From NCBI RefSeq assembly GCF_000504085.1, contig NC_022792.1, positions 310,001 through 374,000 of the forward strand: a stretch of 64,000 nucleotides of DNA, read 5' to 3'. The notes under the pieces were generated by a model. It did not search any database and was not told the DNA's origin. It was given only the letters and a program-made list of their open reading frames with translations. The position numbers and the translations under genes are program-made. Below, piece by piece: positions 8,169-16,041 of this stretch (positions within the stretch are counted from its first letter, which is position 1; each line of letters opens with the position of its first letter). The stretch comes from Pseudothermotoga elfii DSM 9442 = NBRC 107921 (lineage in GTDB: Bacteria > Thermotogota > Thermotogae > Thermotogales > DSM-5069).

Positions 8169-9589
8169 GACTGAGCTCCCCTTTCTTCCACAGCTGGTTT
8201 GCGTATGAAAGAGCTCAAAGCGTCGGTGAGAAGTCTTGAAAGAACAATATTCACAAAGAAACTTCCAAGTACACCTATGATCAGTGTAATGGCAAAACCT
8301 TTAACTGTGCCTGTCCCAAAATAATACAGGGCCAGTCCGGCTATTATAGTTGTTAAATTGGCATCAAACAGCGTAATGAAACATCTTCCAAAAGCCGACG
8401 ATATTGCCGCTTTTACAGATTTTCCAGATTTAAGTTCTTCGCGGACTCTTTCCGCGATTATGATATTTCCATCTACTGTTGTTCCAATAGTAAATATAAT
8501 ACCTGCAATACCCGGTAATGTAAGAATAGAGTGGGTAGCAGCAAGTACACCAAGCAACAAAAAGGTGTTGTAAACGAGTGCTATATCGGCGATGATTCCC
8601 TGAACTCCGTAAGTGAATATCATATATATCAGGACAACAAATAAACCAATTATTCCTGCCCATAGGGAAGTTTTAACTATATCTGAACCAAGCAATGGAG
8701 CAACCCACCCTGCTGATATCTTTTCCAATCTTGCTGGCAAGGCACCGCTTCTTAATATGGCAGCAAGTTGCTTGGCTTCTTCTAATGAGAAATTGCCGGT
8801 GATCTCTGCTTTTCCATCCGGTATAACGGAAATTACATAACCGGCAAATTGAACCACGTCATCAAGAACTATAGCAAGTCGTTTTTCTTTTGAGGAGCTA
8901 CTTCCTATAGCTGATTCTGGAACAACCAGTTGCTGGGTGATCTTTTTGAAGATTTCTGAATCTTTGCTCGATAGTTCAAAAGTAACTTTGTAACCGAACC
9001 TTCCCACGCGTGTCTCTGGTACGGGGCTTGCAGAAACAATCTGAGGTGAAACAAGTTTCAGATCTTTTACAAGCATTACTTCTGTGCGGACAAGGTACCA
9101 GATTTTACCATCTCTTGATGGAAGCCACTCGGCTTTCTTAAGTTTTGCCAGGTCTTTCAGCCTCGGATCGTTTTGGGGATCAATCTGGCTTTCGTCTATC
9201 ACCTGGCCAAAGTACATTAACCCTGTAGAGCCGAGTAATTTTTCAGCTCTGGTAGTATCTGTTGCAGCAGGAATTTCAACAACTATGAAAGAATTATTTT
9301 CCCTGAAAGTCTTTCTTACCGTTGCTTCAGTATAACCTGCGGCGTCGAGTCGGTTTCGCAAAACAGTCCAGACATCGTCAATAACTTCACTTGGATTTTC
9401 GACATTCTCATCAATATCAACGCGATACTCTAATCGGGCGCCACCCTTTATATCAAGTCCCAGTGGTATGCGTTGAAATATAGCTGCCAATCCTCTGTAT
9501 GTCTGTTCCTCGCTGGGCCAGAGTAAAGCAAGAAAGGCCCCAAAAATTGCTACAATCACAATAACAAGCCTTATTCTATCTGTTCTCAT
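8165..9589 (-). CDS. secD: Protein translocase subunit SecD
   Basis: 474 residues: one N-terminal helix, the GLDIKGGARLEYRVD motif (about residue 43), a large exported domain, and five C-terminal helices with the conserved TLPGIAGIIFTIGTTVDGNIII segment. It is shorter than the E. coli protein (615) but normal for thermophilic forms. The start ATG 9589 follows AAGGAGGGG. It sits between yajC and secF, the usual order of the ancillary translocase genes. Confidence 0.95.
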   Translation of the reverse strand: MRTDRIRLVIVIVAIFGAFLALLWPSEEQTYRGLAAIFQRIPLGLDIKGGARLEYRVDIDENVENPSEVIDDVWTVLRNRLDAAGYTEATVRKTFRENNSFIVVEIPAATDTTRAEKLLGSTGLMYFGQVIDESQIDPQNDPRLKDLAKLKKAEWLPSRDGKIWYLVRTEVMLVKDLKLVSPQIVSASPVPETRVGRFGYKVTFELSSKDSEIFKKITQQLVVPESAIGSSSSKEKRLAIVLDDVVQFAGYVISVIPDGKAEITGNFSLEEAKQLAAILRSGALPARLEKISAGWVAPLLGSDIVKTSLWAGIIGLFVVLIYMIFTYGVQGIIADIALVYNTFLLLGVLAATHSILTLPGIAGIIFTIGTTVDGNIIIAERVREELKSGKSVKAAISSAFGRCFITLFDANLTTIIAGLALYYFGTGTVKGFAITLIIGVLGSFFVNIVLSRLLTDALSSFIRKPAVEERGAQS

Positions 9590-9610
9590 TACTAAGTCCC
9601 CTCCTTGGTT

Positions 9611-9982
9611 CTACTCTTTATCTTTCTCCTCCTGCTGTTCTTTTGATTCTTCTTTCTCTTTCAAAACAGTTGCTATAGCCCTTTTAGTTACTTCAAGCTC
9701 TGTTGTCATCGATGTTTTAATCTTAATAGTATCTTTTTTAATGTCGATAACCTTTCCAACGATTCCACCAACTGTGATAACCGTATCACCGCGCTTCATA
9801 TTTGAAACCATTTCTTTGAACTGTTTTTCACGCCTTCGCTGTGGAAGAATTATCAAGAAATAAAACATGGCGAAAAGCATGGCAAGCAGAATTATGAAAC
9901 TCCACCCAGAACCTGTCGCGGTTGTCGTTGCACTTGGTGCACTGCCTGTTGCCCCTGGTGCTGCACTGTAGATTATGTTCAC
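9611..9982 (-). CDS. yajC: Preprotein translocase subunit YajC
   Basis: 123 residues from GTG 9982 behind GGGAGG. A short glycine/serine/threonine-rich N-terminus leads into a single membrane helix (FIILLAMLFAMFYFLIILP), then the family signature QRRREKQFKEMVSNMKRGD and TVGGIVGKV. The acidic, glutamine-rich tail (KEESKEQQEEKDKE) is extra. YajC is the small accessory subunit associated with SecDF. Confidence 0.93.
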   Translation of the reverse strand: MNIIYSAAPGATGSAPSATTTATGSGWSFIILLAMLFAMFYFLIILPQRRREKQFKEMVSNMKRGDTVITVGGIVGKVIDIKKDTIKIKTSMTTELEVTKRAIATVLKEKEESKEQQEEKDKE

Positions 9983-9997
9983 TTGAATACCTCCCTT

Positions 9998-10483
9998 TTA
10001 ATTTTCGATCTCAATTGATTTTACCAGAATTCTATAAATCGTTGGGATAAAAAACAATTGCAATCCCAAACCAATTAGTCCATAAAGAGTATCTTTAAAT
10101 ATTGTATACAGGGAAAACTGTGTAAATTCAACTAAGAACAACACAATTCTCGTAGAAAAAAATGTGAGCATTATCACTGATCTCAAATTTTTTACCTTTT
10201 TCATCCATACGAAACAGAAAATAGCAAGTATCACCAGCTCGATAGCTCTTATAAAAATGAAAGATTCTGATGGAATGCGTGTTGCAAAAAAACTGAGAAC
10301 AGGACTCAAAGTGCCAACAATTATCCCGACAAAGACCCCGTGAATTAATGTGGCCAGAATGACAGTAAAGTATACAGGTAAAATGACTCTATCGAGAGTC
10401 TCAAAGCCAGTGAGATGTGTGAAATATAAAATAGCAACACTCATTGATAGCCATAGTAGAATGTAAACAATTTTCCTGGTCAA
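9998..10483 (-). CDS. Small membrane protein resembling an ECF transporter S-component
   Basis: 161 residues from TTG 10483 behind AGGAGG. Five or six hydrophobic segments are visible. The central part, VYFTVILATLIHGVFVGIIVG then LSPVLSFFATRIPSES, has the pattern of energy-coupling-factor S-components (a loop at helix 2, a glycine-rich helix, then SPxLSFxxTxxP). Such proteins bind vitamins or other micronutrients and use a shared ATPase module encoded elsewhere. No ECF ATPase or T-component gene is next to it, and no riboswitch was seen. It lies between the amine dehydrogenase genes and yajC with short gaps. The family call is moderate, and the substrate is unknown. Confidence 0.5.
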   Translation of the reverse strand: MTRKIVYILLWLSMSVAILYFTHLTGFETLDRVILPVYFTVILATLIHGVFVGIIVGTLSPVLSFFATRIPSESFIFIRAIELVILAIFCFVWMKKVKNLRSVIMLTFFSTRIVLFLVEFTQFSLYTIFKDTLYGLIGLGLQLFFIPTIYRILVKSIEIEN

Positions 10484-10494
10484 CTTCTAACCTC

Positions 10495-11634
10495 CTACAC
10501 AACATTTTTCTCTCTGAGAACGCCTTTTTTAAATCTGTCAACGTCAAGTTCGCTTATATCAACATGGATTGATTTGCCATGAAGCATCATTTGCGCTATT
10601 GCTTCTCCAACAGCAGGAGCAAGCATGAATCCATGTCCACTGAAACCAACAGCATAATAGAAGCCCGGGACAGCTGAAGATTGTCCTATTATAGGCTGTG
10701 CATCAGGCGACATATTATAGTGCCCTGACCAGTGGCGGATTATTCTTAGATTTCCAAACGGCGGAAAGACATTCATCATTTTTTTCACCATATCTTTCTC
10801 AAATTTAAAAGTAACATCGTAATTTATACCAGGTTTTTCGTCTGCGTCCCCCTGACCCATGATGAACTGGCCGTGTTTTGATTGTCTGATGTAAAAATTT
10901 CCTGAAAAACTTATTACCATTGGATCTAAGAAATTCCTGACAGCCTCCGTTACCATTATTTGATGTCTATAACTTTCTGTTGGAAGATCTATATTTACCA
11001 TTTTTCCAACATCTCTTGAATATGAACCTGCTGCGTTGACAACGAACCGTGTTTTAACAGTTCCTCTGTTTGTATGAATTATGAAACTGCTTCTGTGAAA
11101 TTCTATACCAACAACTTTTGTATGAGTGAATAAATGAACGCCCATTTTTCTGGCAGCTCTCGCATATGCGAAATTCGCAAGATGTGGGTTTGCATGGCCA
11201 TCTTTCTGACAAAATGTTGCCAGTTTTACACCTTCGGTATTCAAGTAAGGATATCTTTCTTTTATTTGCTTAGGGGTCAAAATCTCCACGTCCAGGCCAA
11301 GTTCTCTTTGCATACGGACATTTTTCTCAAATTCCCGGGCTTCGTCCTCACTGTAAGATAGAACGAGATAACCTCCCTGTTTGTATTCTATATCTGTTGC
11401 TGTTTCTCCAGAAAGCTTTTCAAAAAGAGAGACACTTCTCATGGCAAGTATTACATTATGTGGAGAACTCCACTGCTGTCTGATACCTCCTGCACATCGG
11501 CCAGTAGAACCAGAACTGATGAAGTCTTTTTCAAAAACAGCCACATCTGTTTCGCCAAATTTTGCAAGGTGATAAGCCACAGAGCAACCAATTATTCCGC
11601 CGCCAATAACTACCACTCTGTATTCATTTTTCAT
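10495..11634 (-). CDS. FAD-dependent amine/amino-acid dehydrogenase, beta (catalytic) subunit
   Basis: 379 residues of the DAO family. The FAD dinucleotide motif VVVIGGGIIGCSVAYHLAKFG is at the N-terminus (about 8-28), followed by SSGSTGRCAGGIRQQW and, at the C-terminus, GFSGHGFMLAPAVGEAIAQ. This is the layout of sarcosine oxidase beta, proline dehydrogenase beta and HcnC-type subunits. The start overlaps the end of the upstream alpha-subunit gene, so a complex of this subunit with the 600- and 102-residue products is expected. The substrate (proline, sarcosine, glycine or hydroxyproline are family options) cannot be read from the sequence. Confidence 0.82.
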   Translation of the reverse strand: MKNEYRVVVIGGGIIGCSVAYHLAKFGETDVAVFEKDFISSGSTGRCAGGIRQQWSSPHNVILAMRSVSLFEKLSGETATDIEYKQGGYLVLSYSEDEAREFEKNVRMQRELGLDVEILTPKQIKERYPYLNTEGVKLATFCQKDGHANPHLANFAYARAARKMGVHLFTHTKVVGIEFHRSSFIIHTNRGTVKTRFVVNAAGSYSRDVGKMVNIDLPTESYRHQIMVTEAVRNFLDPMVISFSGNFYIRQSKHGQFIMGQGDADEKPGINYDVTFKFEKDMVKKMMNVFPPFGNLRIIRHWSGHYNMSPDAQPIIGQSSAVPGFYYAVGFSGHGFMLAPAVGEAIAQMMLHGKSIHVDISELDVDRFKKGVLREKNVV

Positions 11635-13426
11635 GTTTCATCTCTCCTCTGACAATTGCTTCAAATTTCACAGGCATTATGGGAGGCCTGAAAGTATTTA
11701 GACTAATTTGATCTATTTTTCTCCCTGTTTTCTTTGCCAAAATTGCTATAGCAATTGCCCTACAGGTTCTTCCACCGCATGGGCCCATACCGAGTCTCAG
11801 ATATCTTCTGAGCTCCTCATAGTCTGTGTAACCTTCTTCTATAGCCTTTTCTATCTGGTCAACAGAGATTTCCTCGCATCTGCAGACAACAGACTCAGAT
11901 TGCTCCGGCAAGCGAAAAGCCCTGACGGTTTTTGAAAGGCCTTCTGGGACACTTATATAAACCAGATGAGTCTTGTTAGGGGATTTTGTTACTTTCTCTA
12001 CAGTTGCTTCGCACACCTCATGCCCTTCTTGATCTAATGCTACGACCTTTTGACCTTTTTCTGGAATTGGTAGAAATTCATACGGAATAGCCACCAGATC
12101 TCTTTCAGGAAGGTAATTTTCCTGTATCATGAAAATAGCAAGGCCCGGGCATTTCATAGCACATATGCCACAGCCTATACATTTTGAGTAATCTATGATG
12201 GGCAAACTGTTTATGTTCTCAGCCACTGTTATCGCACCAGTTGGACAGGATGTTTGACATGGATTACATGGTATATTTTCAAAACATTCTATGATGGGCC
12301 TTATCTTACCGATCGGTCCTTCATTTTCCTGCATTTTTGTTGAATAGTTCATGGTTTTTTGTGTGAAAAACCTCTCCAAGCCATTCCGAACTTTCTCAGA
12401 AAATGGACCTGACCTGAATTCAACAAGTTCTCTCTGCATTTTCTCGATTTCAGATTGAACATCCACACCGGTTAATTCCCTGGAGACAGCAAGACCAGCG
12501 ATTTTCCCCTCGATCATCGCGGTTGTTGCTTCTTCTATACCAGCCAGGTCGCCAGCCACGAAGATATTTTTCACATTTGTTCGCATTTCATTGTCTCTGT
12601 AAGGTACATAACCGCCAAGCTGTGGAATGTACTCCAGTTTCACGTGGGCCATTGCAGCAAGTTCAATAGATGGAATAAGTCCCGTGGCAATGCAGATAAC
12701 ATCTACAGCAAATTCTCTTTCTGTTCCCTCGAGGGGATTCATATTGCTATCTACCTGAACAATTACAGCTCCTTCAACCCTATCTTCTCCTATGGCTTTC
12801 TTTATTGTGTGATTCAGCAAAATAGGAACTCCCAATCTCTTTATTTTTCTTGCATGGACATCATAGCCTCCTACTCTGTTTGATATTTCAACTATAGCTT
12901 TTACCTTAGCCCCAGCTTGAAGGAGCTGATAAGAAACGATCAATCCTATATTTCCTGACCCAACCATCAAAACTCTTTTTCCGGGAAGAACCTTAAATTG
13001 ATTCATCAAAGTCTGCACTGCTCCTGCGCCGTACACACCCGGGAGATGATTGTTTTCAAATGGTATAAACCGCTCCGAGGCTCCCACTGCAATAAGTATA
13101 AAATCCGCCTTTATCTCAAAAACAGAATCCTCAAGCCTGTTATAAGCAGTAATTATATCCTCATAGATCCCTGTTATTGTTGTTTGTTCCATAATGGAGA
13201 CATTTTCATTAAGCTGGGAGGTTAATTTTTTCGCTATTTCAAACCCTCTGACAGAGGCATAGAATCCTTCGTGACCAAAGAATTTATGTGTTTGCTTTAG
13301 AAGTTGCCCGCCGAGATGAACTCCCTCATCGATTATTAATGTTTTAACTCCTCTTTTTCCAGCTTCGATGGCAGCACTTAAGCCTGCAGGGCCTCCTCCT
13401 ATAATCAAGAAATCGGTTTTTACCAT
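11624..13426 (-). CDS. FAD/NAD-binding Fe-S oxidoreductase, alpha subunit of amine dehydrogenase complex
   Basis: 600 residues. In order: FAD-binding motif GGGPAGLSAAIEAG (about 9-22); second dinucleotide motif GSGNIGLIVSYQLL (about 157); a C-terminal FAD segment FVAGDLAGIEEATTAM; an inserted iron-sulfur region with CNPCQTSCP and CIGCGICAMKCP (about 395-440); and a BFD-like [2Fe-2S] domain with CRCEE and GPCGGRTC (about 525-570). Related subunits without the ferredoxin insert are HcnB and the proline dehydrogenase alpha subunit. The extra clusters suggest electrons leave towards a ferredoxin or quinone-like acceptor rather than oxygen, fitting an anaerobe. The start overlaps the stop of the upstream [2Fe-2S] gene. 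Confidence 0.85.
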   Translation of the reverse strand: MVKTDFLIIGGGPAGLSAAIEAGKRGVKTLIIDEGVHLGGQLLKQTHKFFGHEGFYASVRGFEIAKKLTSQLNENVSIMEQTTITGIYEDIITAYNRLEDSVFEIKADFILIAVGASERFIPFENNHLPGVYGAGAVQTLMNQFKVLPGKRVLMVGSGNIGLIVSYQLLQAGAKVKAIVEISNRVGGYDVHARKIKRLGVPILLNHTIKKAIGEDRVEGAVIVQVDSNMNPLEGTEREFAVDVICIATGLIPSIELAAMAHVKLEYIPQLGGYVPYRDNEMRTNVKNIFVAGDLAGIEEATTAMIEGKIAGLAVSRELTGVDVQSEIEKMQRELVEFRSGPFSEKVRNGLERFFTQKTMNYSTKMQENEGPIGKIRPIIECFENIPCNPCQTSCPTGAITVAENINSLPIIDYSKCIGCGICAMKCPGLAIFMIQENYLPERDLVAIPYEFLPIPEKGQKVVALDQEGHEVCEATVEKVTKSPNKTHLVYISVPEGLSKTVRAFRLPEQSESVVCRCEEISVDQIEKAIEEGYTDYEELRRYLRLGMGPCGGRTCRAIAIAILAKKTGRKIDQISLNTFRPPIMPVKFEAIVRGEMKHEK

Positions 13427-13728
13427 TTTAATTCACCTCTACCTGCTTGTCGCTCAACATGCATTCCATTTTTTACCAGAGTGATGCAGCTTCGAACATT
13501 CGATACACCATCGACAACGACCAGGCACGAAGAACATTTTCCTATGGCACAGTAAAAACCTCTTGGTTTTCCATGTTCTGTAGATCCGAAGATATCAATT
13601 CCGTTCGCTACAAGAGCGGAAGCTATTGTTTCTCCTTCATAAGCTTCGATTTCTCTGTCTTCAAAGAAAAACTTGACTGTTCTTGGTTGCTCCACATCAA
13701 GGATAGGGTGGGTTTTTATTCTTCTCAA
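13420..13728 (-). CDS. [2Fe-2S] ferredoxin-like subunit (HcnA / sarcosine oxidase alpha N-terminus type)
   Basis: 102 residues from TTG 13728 behind GGAGG. A plant-type [2Fe-2S] pattern is visible as CAIGKCSSC followed by a fourth cysteine in VRSC (C-x4-C-x2-C-x11-C). The region before it, FFEDREIEAYEGETIASAL, is the beta-grasp fold seen at the start of heterotetrameric sarcosine oxidase alpha and in HcnA. It is the small electron-transfer part of the three-gene dehydrogenase and is translationally coupled to the alpha subunit. Confidence 0.85.
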   Translation of the reverse strand: MRRIKTHPILDVEQPRTVKFFFEDREIEAYEGETIASALVANGIDIFGSTEHGKPRGFYCAIGKCSSCLVVVDGVSNVRSCITLVKNGMHVERQAGRGELKW

Positions 13729-13757
13729 AGCACATCACCTCCAGGGGCAAAGAAAGC

Positions 13758-15113
13758 TTAGAGATGTATGGGCATCTCTACAATACCTTCCAGTGCACCG
13801 AGAACTGTTTCGGTCAAAGTTGGATGTGGATGAATCAATTCTTCCAGTTCATTTGCCTTCAATCCAAATTTGACAGCCACAACGCCTTCCATGATCATGT
13901 CGGTTGAAGATGGACCTACTATTGCCATGCCAAGAACTTTCAGCGAATTTTTATCGGCGATTACTTTAACAAATCCATCTCTTTCAAGAATAGTTCTTGC
14001 TCTTCCGTTTGCACTAACAGGGAAAGAGAAGACCTTGATTTTTGAAGGATCAATTTCTTTTTCACGTATTCCCACAACTGCTACCTCGGGATTGGAAAAT
14101 ATCACGCTTGGGACAGCCGAGTATTCCATATGCACATCTTCACCACAAATATTCTTTGCTGCTACAACGGCTTCATACATAGCAACATGAGCAAGCATTA
14201 TTTGGCCCCGGACATCACCAATTGCATAGATGTTCGGTACACTAGTCTGCATTTTATTGTTTGTTTTGATTCCTCTTTGAATATTCACACCAATTTTTTC
14301 AATATCTTTGGGAATATTTGGCTTTCTTCCAACAGAAACAAGCACTTTCTGGACAATTTTTTCTACAGTTCCTTGCTTGGTTTCAATAATACATTTGAAC
14401 GCGTCAGAATCAGGTTCTACGGAAGTGATTCTGGATGATTCGTAAATCTCGACACCTTTTTTCTTCAATGATTTTGAAATTGTTTCTGCAACATCTTTAT
14501 CTTCACCTGGCAGAATATGATCCATCAATTCCACCACAGTTACGGGTATCTTGAGTGTGGAGAAAAATGTGGCAAACTCTATACCAATGACCCCTCCTCC
14601 CACTATAAGGATGCTCTCCGGCAGTTTTTCCATTTTAAATACATCATCACTTGTCCAGATACCTGGAATCTGATCGAAAGGGGGAATAAGAGTTGGGACA
14701 GATCCTGTTGCAAGAATTATATTATGAGTCTCAAGTTTTTTATCTGACGTTTTGACAACACTGGTTGACTCGACTGTGGCAGTATCATTTATCAGTTCTA
14801 CGCCGTATTTTTTGAACAGGTACTCTATACCTTTACGCGACATCATGACGGTTTTATTCATATGAGCTTTCATTGCTGAAAAGTCGTACGATATTTTTTC
14901 AACGTTGATGCCGAGTTGCTTTCCTTTTTCTGTTATTTCGCTGTAAAGGTGGACACTGCTCAACAATGCCTTGGTCGGAATACAGCCCCAGTTTGTACAT
15001 GTGCCACCAACAAATGACTTTTCGACCACGGCTACTTTCTTTCCACGCTGCGCAAGCTTTATAGCAGCTACATATCCACCAGGACCAGCTCCTATGACAA
15101 CCGCATCATACAA
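13758..15113 (-). CDS. lpdA: Dihydrolipoyl dehydrogenase
   Basis: 451 residues from TTG 15113, which lies 8 bp after AGGAGG; the in-frame GTG at 15122 is inside that site. The FAD motif VVIGAGPGGYVAAIKLA is followed by the redox-active disulfide in GGTCTNWGCIPTK (about 35-47), the NAD motif GGGVIGIEFATFF, and the C-terminal HPHPTLTE with the catalytic His-Glu. This enzyme re-oxidises lipoyl groups of 2-oxoacid dehydrogenases or of the glycine cleavage H-protein. It heads the unit encoding the amine dehydrogenase complex. If that complex makes glycine, Lpd could act as glycine cleavage L-protein; that link is inference. Confidence 0.92.
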   Translation of the reverse strand: MYDAVVIGAGPGGYVAAIKLAQRGKKVAVVEKSFVGGTCTNWGCIPTKALLSSVHLYSEITEKGKQLGINVEKISYDFSAMKAHMNKTVMMSRKGIEYLFKKYGVELINDTATVESTSVVKTSDKKLETHNIILATGSVPTLIPPFDQIPGIWTSDDVFKMEKLPESILIVGGGVIGIEFATFFSTLKIPVTVVELMDHILPGEDKDVAETISKSLKKKGVEIYESSRITSVEPDSDAFKCIIETKQGTVEKIVQKVLVSVGRKPNIPKDIEKIGVNIQRGIKTNNKMQTSVPNIYAIGDVRGQIMLAHVAMYEAVVAAKNICGEDVHMEYSAVPSVIFSNPEVAVVGIREKEIDPSKIKVFSFPVSANGRARTILERDGFVKVIADKNSLKVLGMAIVGPSSTDMIMEGVVAVKFGLKANELEELIHPHPTLTETVLGALEGIVEMPIHL

Positions 15114-15210
15114 TGCAATCACCTCCTAAAAATCTTCACAAATGAATTGTACCATTTCGCTATTCTATAATGAAAAATAAAGTTATGCATTATTCGGCAA
15201 TGTGTCACAG

Positions 15211-15230
15211 TATAATCATTTTCAAATGAT
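15211..15230. promoter_or_regulatory. -10 element with adjoining palindrome upstream of mgsA
   Basis: TATAAT (15211-15216) overlaps the palindrome ATCATTT-TC-AAATGAT (15215-15230), 36 bp before the mgsA start. No good -35 is seen. The position fits a repressor site at the transcription start, or simply an AT-rich palindrome. Confidence 0.3.
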
Positions 15231-15265
15231 AATATGAAGCATGAATTTAAATAGGGGGTATGCTT

Positions 15266-15736
15266 ATGGAAAAACGGATAAGGCTTGGCAAAAAGAAGAG
15301 AATATGCCTGGTTGCGCATGATCGGAGAAAAAAAGATCTCATAGAATGGGTCCAGTTCAACAGAGGTACTTTGTCCAAGCATGAACTTTATGCGACAGGC
15401 ACAACAGGTTCCTTAATAGAGGAAAAAACAGGATTAAAGGTAAACAGGTTCAAAAGCGGGCCATTGGGTGGTGACCAGCAAATAGGGGCAAAGATAGCAG
15501 AGGGCCAAATAGATATGCTTATCTTCTTCTGGGATCCGCTTGAGCCTTTAGCGCATGACGTTGATATAAAAGCACTGCTGAGGATTGCCACAGTTTACAA
15601 TATACCGGTGGCAATTACAAGATCGAGTGCTGATTTTCTCATATCGTCGCCGCTTTTTGAAAAAGAATACGAGAAAATTGAACAGGACTACGAAGCTGAG
15701 CTTATCGAAAGAATCAAGCGGATAGTTCATCAATAG
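15266..15736 (+). CDS. mgsA: Methylglyoxal synthase
   Basis: 156 residues. ATG 15266 is preferred over ATG 15260, because AGGGGG (15253-15258) is only one base from the latter. Family motifs are present: CLVAHDRRKKDLIEWV near the start, the phosphate-binding ATGTTGSLI loop, SGPLGGDQQIGAKIAEG, and IFFWDPLEPLAHDVDIKALLRIA with the catalytic aspartates. The enzyme turns dihydroxyacetone phosphate into methylglyoxal and phosphate, a glycolytic bypass when phosphate is short. It stands alone, divergent from lpdA. Confidence 0.93.
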   Translation: MEKRIRLGKKKRICLVAHDRRKKDLIEWVQFNRGTLSKHELYATGTTGSLIEEKTGLKVNRFKSGPLGGDQQIGAKIAEGQIDMLIFFWDPLEPLAHDVDIKALLRIATVYNIPVAITRSSADFLISSPLFEKEYEKIEQDYEAELIERIKRIVHQ

Positions 15737-15755
15737 GAATGTTGTCTGGAAGTTT

Positions 15756-15910
15756 CCTTAAGTGATCCGATCCACCTTAAGTGATCCACCTAATAAATTA
15801 GGTGACTTCCTGCCTCACAGAGGCATGACTCACACAAATATGGGGATTGTTCTCCAATATCCTTGCAGAGGTTTTTCCCATTGGTTCGGCTCTGTGGAGC
15901 CTCACTTTTT
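15756..15910 (-). mobile_element. Probable remnant of an IS200/IS605-type element (right end with TnpB tail)
   Basis: No intact gene lies between mgsA and 16042. On the minus strand about 40 codons ending at TAG (15792-15790) read EAPQSRTNGKN, then EQSPYLCESCLCEAGSHLIY, which looks like the C-terminal tail of an IS605 OrfB/TnpB; the frame closes upstream by a TGA. The stop lies in a perfect 8-bp hairpin, CACCTAAT-AA-ATTAGGTG (15787-15804), as in the subterminal hairpins of this family. Just outside are two copies of CCTTAAGTGATCC (15756-15768, 15775-15787). The rest of the element is missing. The identification rests on memory of such tails, so it is tentative. Confidence 0.4.
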
Positions 15911-16004
15911 TTATAGTGTTTTCTTCATGATTTTCTTTTTTTGTTCTTTATCCAAAAGTTGTGGTTATCTTGGAAACCTCTGTAAATATTATGCAGATTA
16001 ACAA

Positions 16005-16033
16005 TAAATTTTGAGAGTTTCTAAAGAAACTCT
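16005..16033 (-). terminator. Terminator after the SDR-family gene
   Basis: AGAGTTTC-TAAA-GAAACTCT stem-loop (16014-16033), nine bases after the minus-strand stop codon. On the minus strand it is followed by CAAAATTTATTG, a moderately U-rich tail. Confidence 0.6.
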
Positions 16034-16041
16034 GTCGTTCA

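Noticed and set aside
15123-15382. 87-codon minus-strand frame upstream of lpdA
   Set aside because: It overlaps the start of mgsA on the other strand, has no ribosome binding site and no family resemblance.
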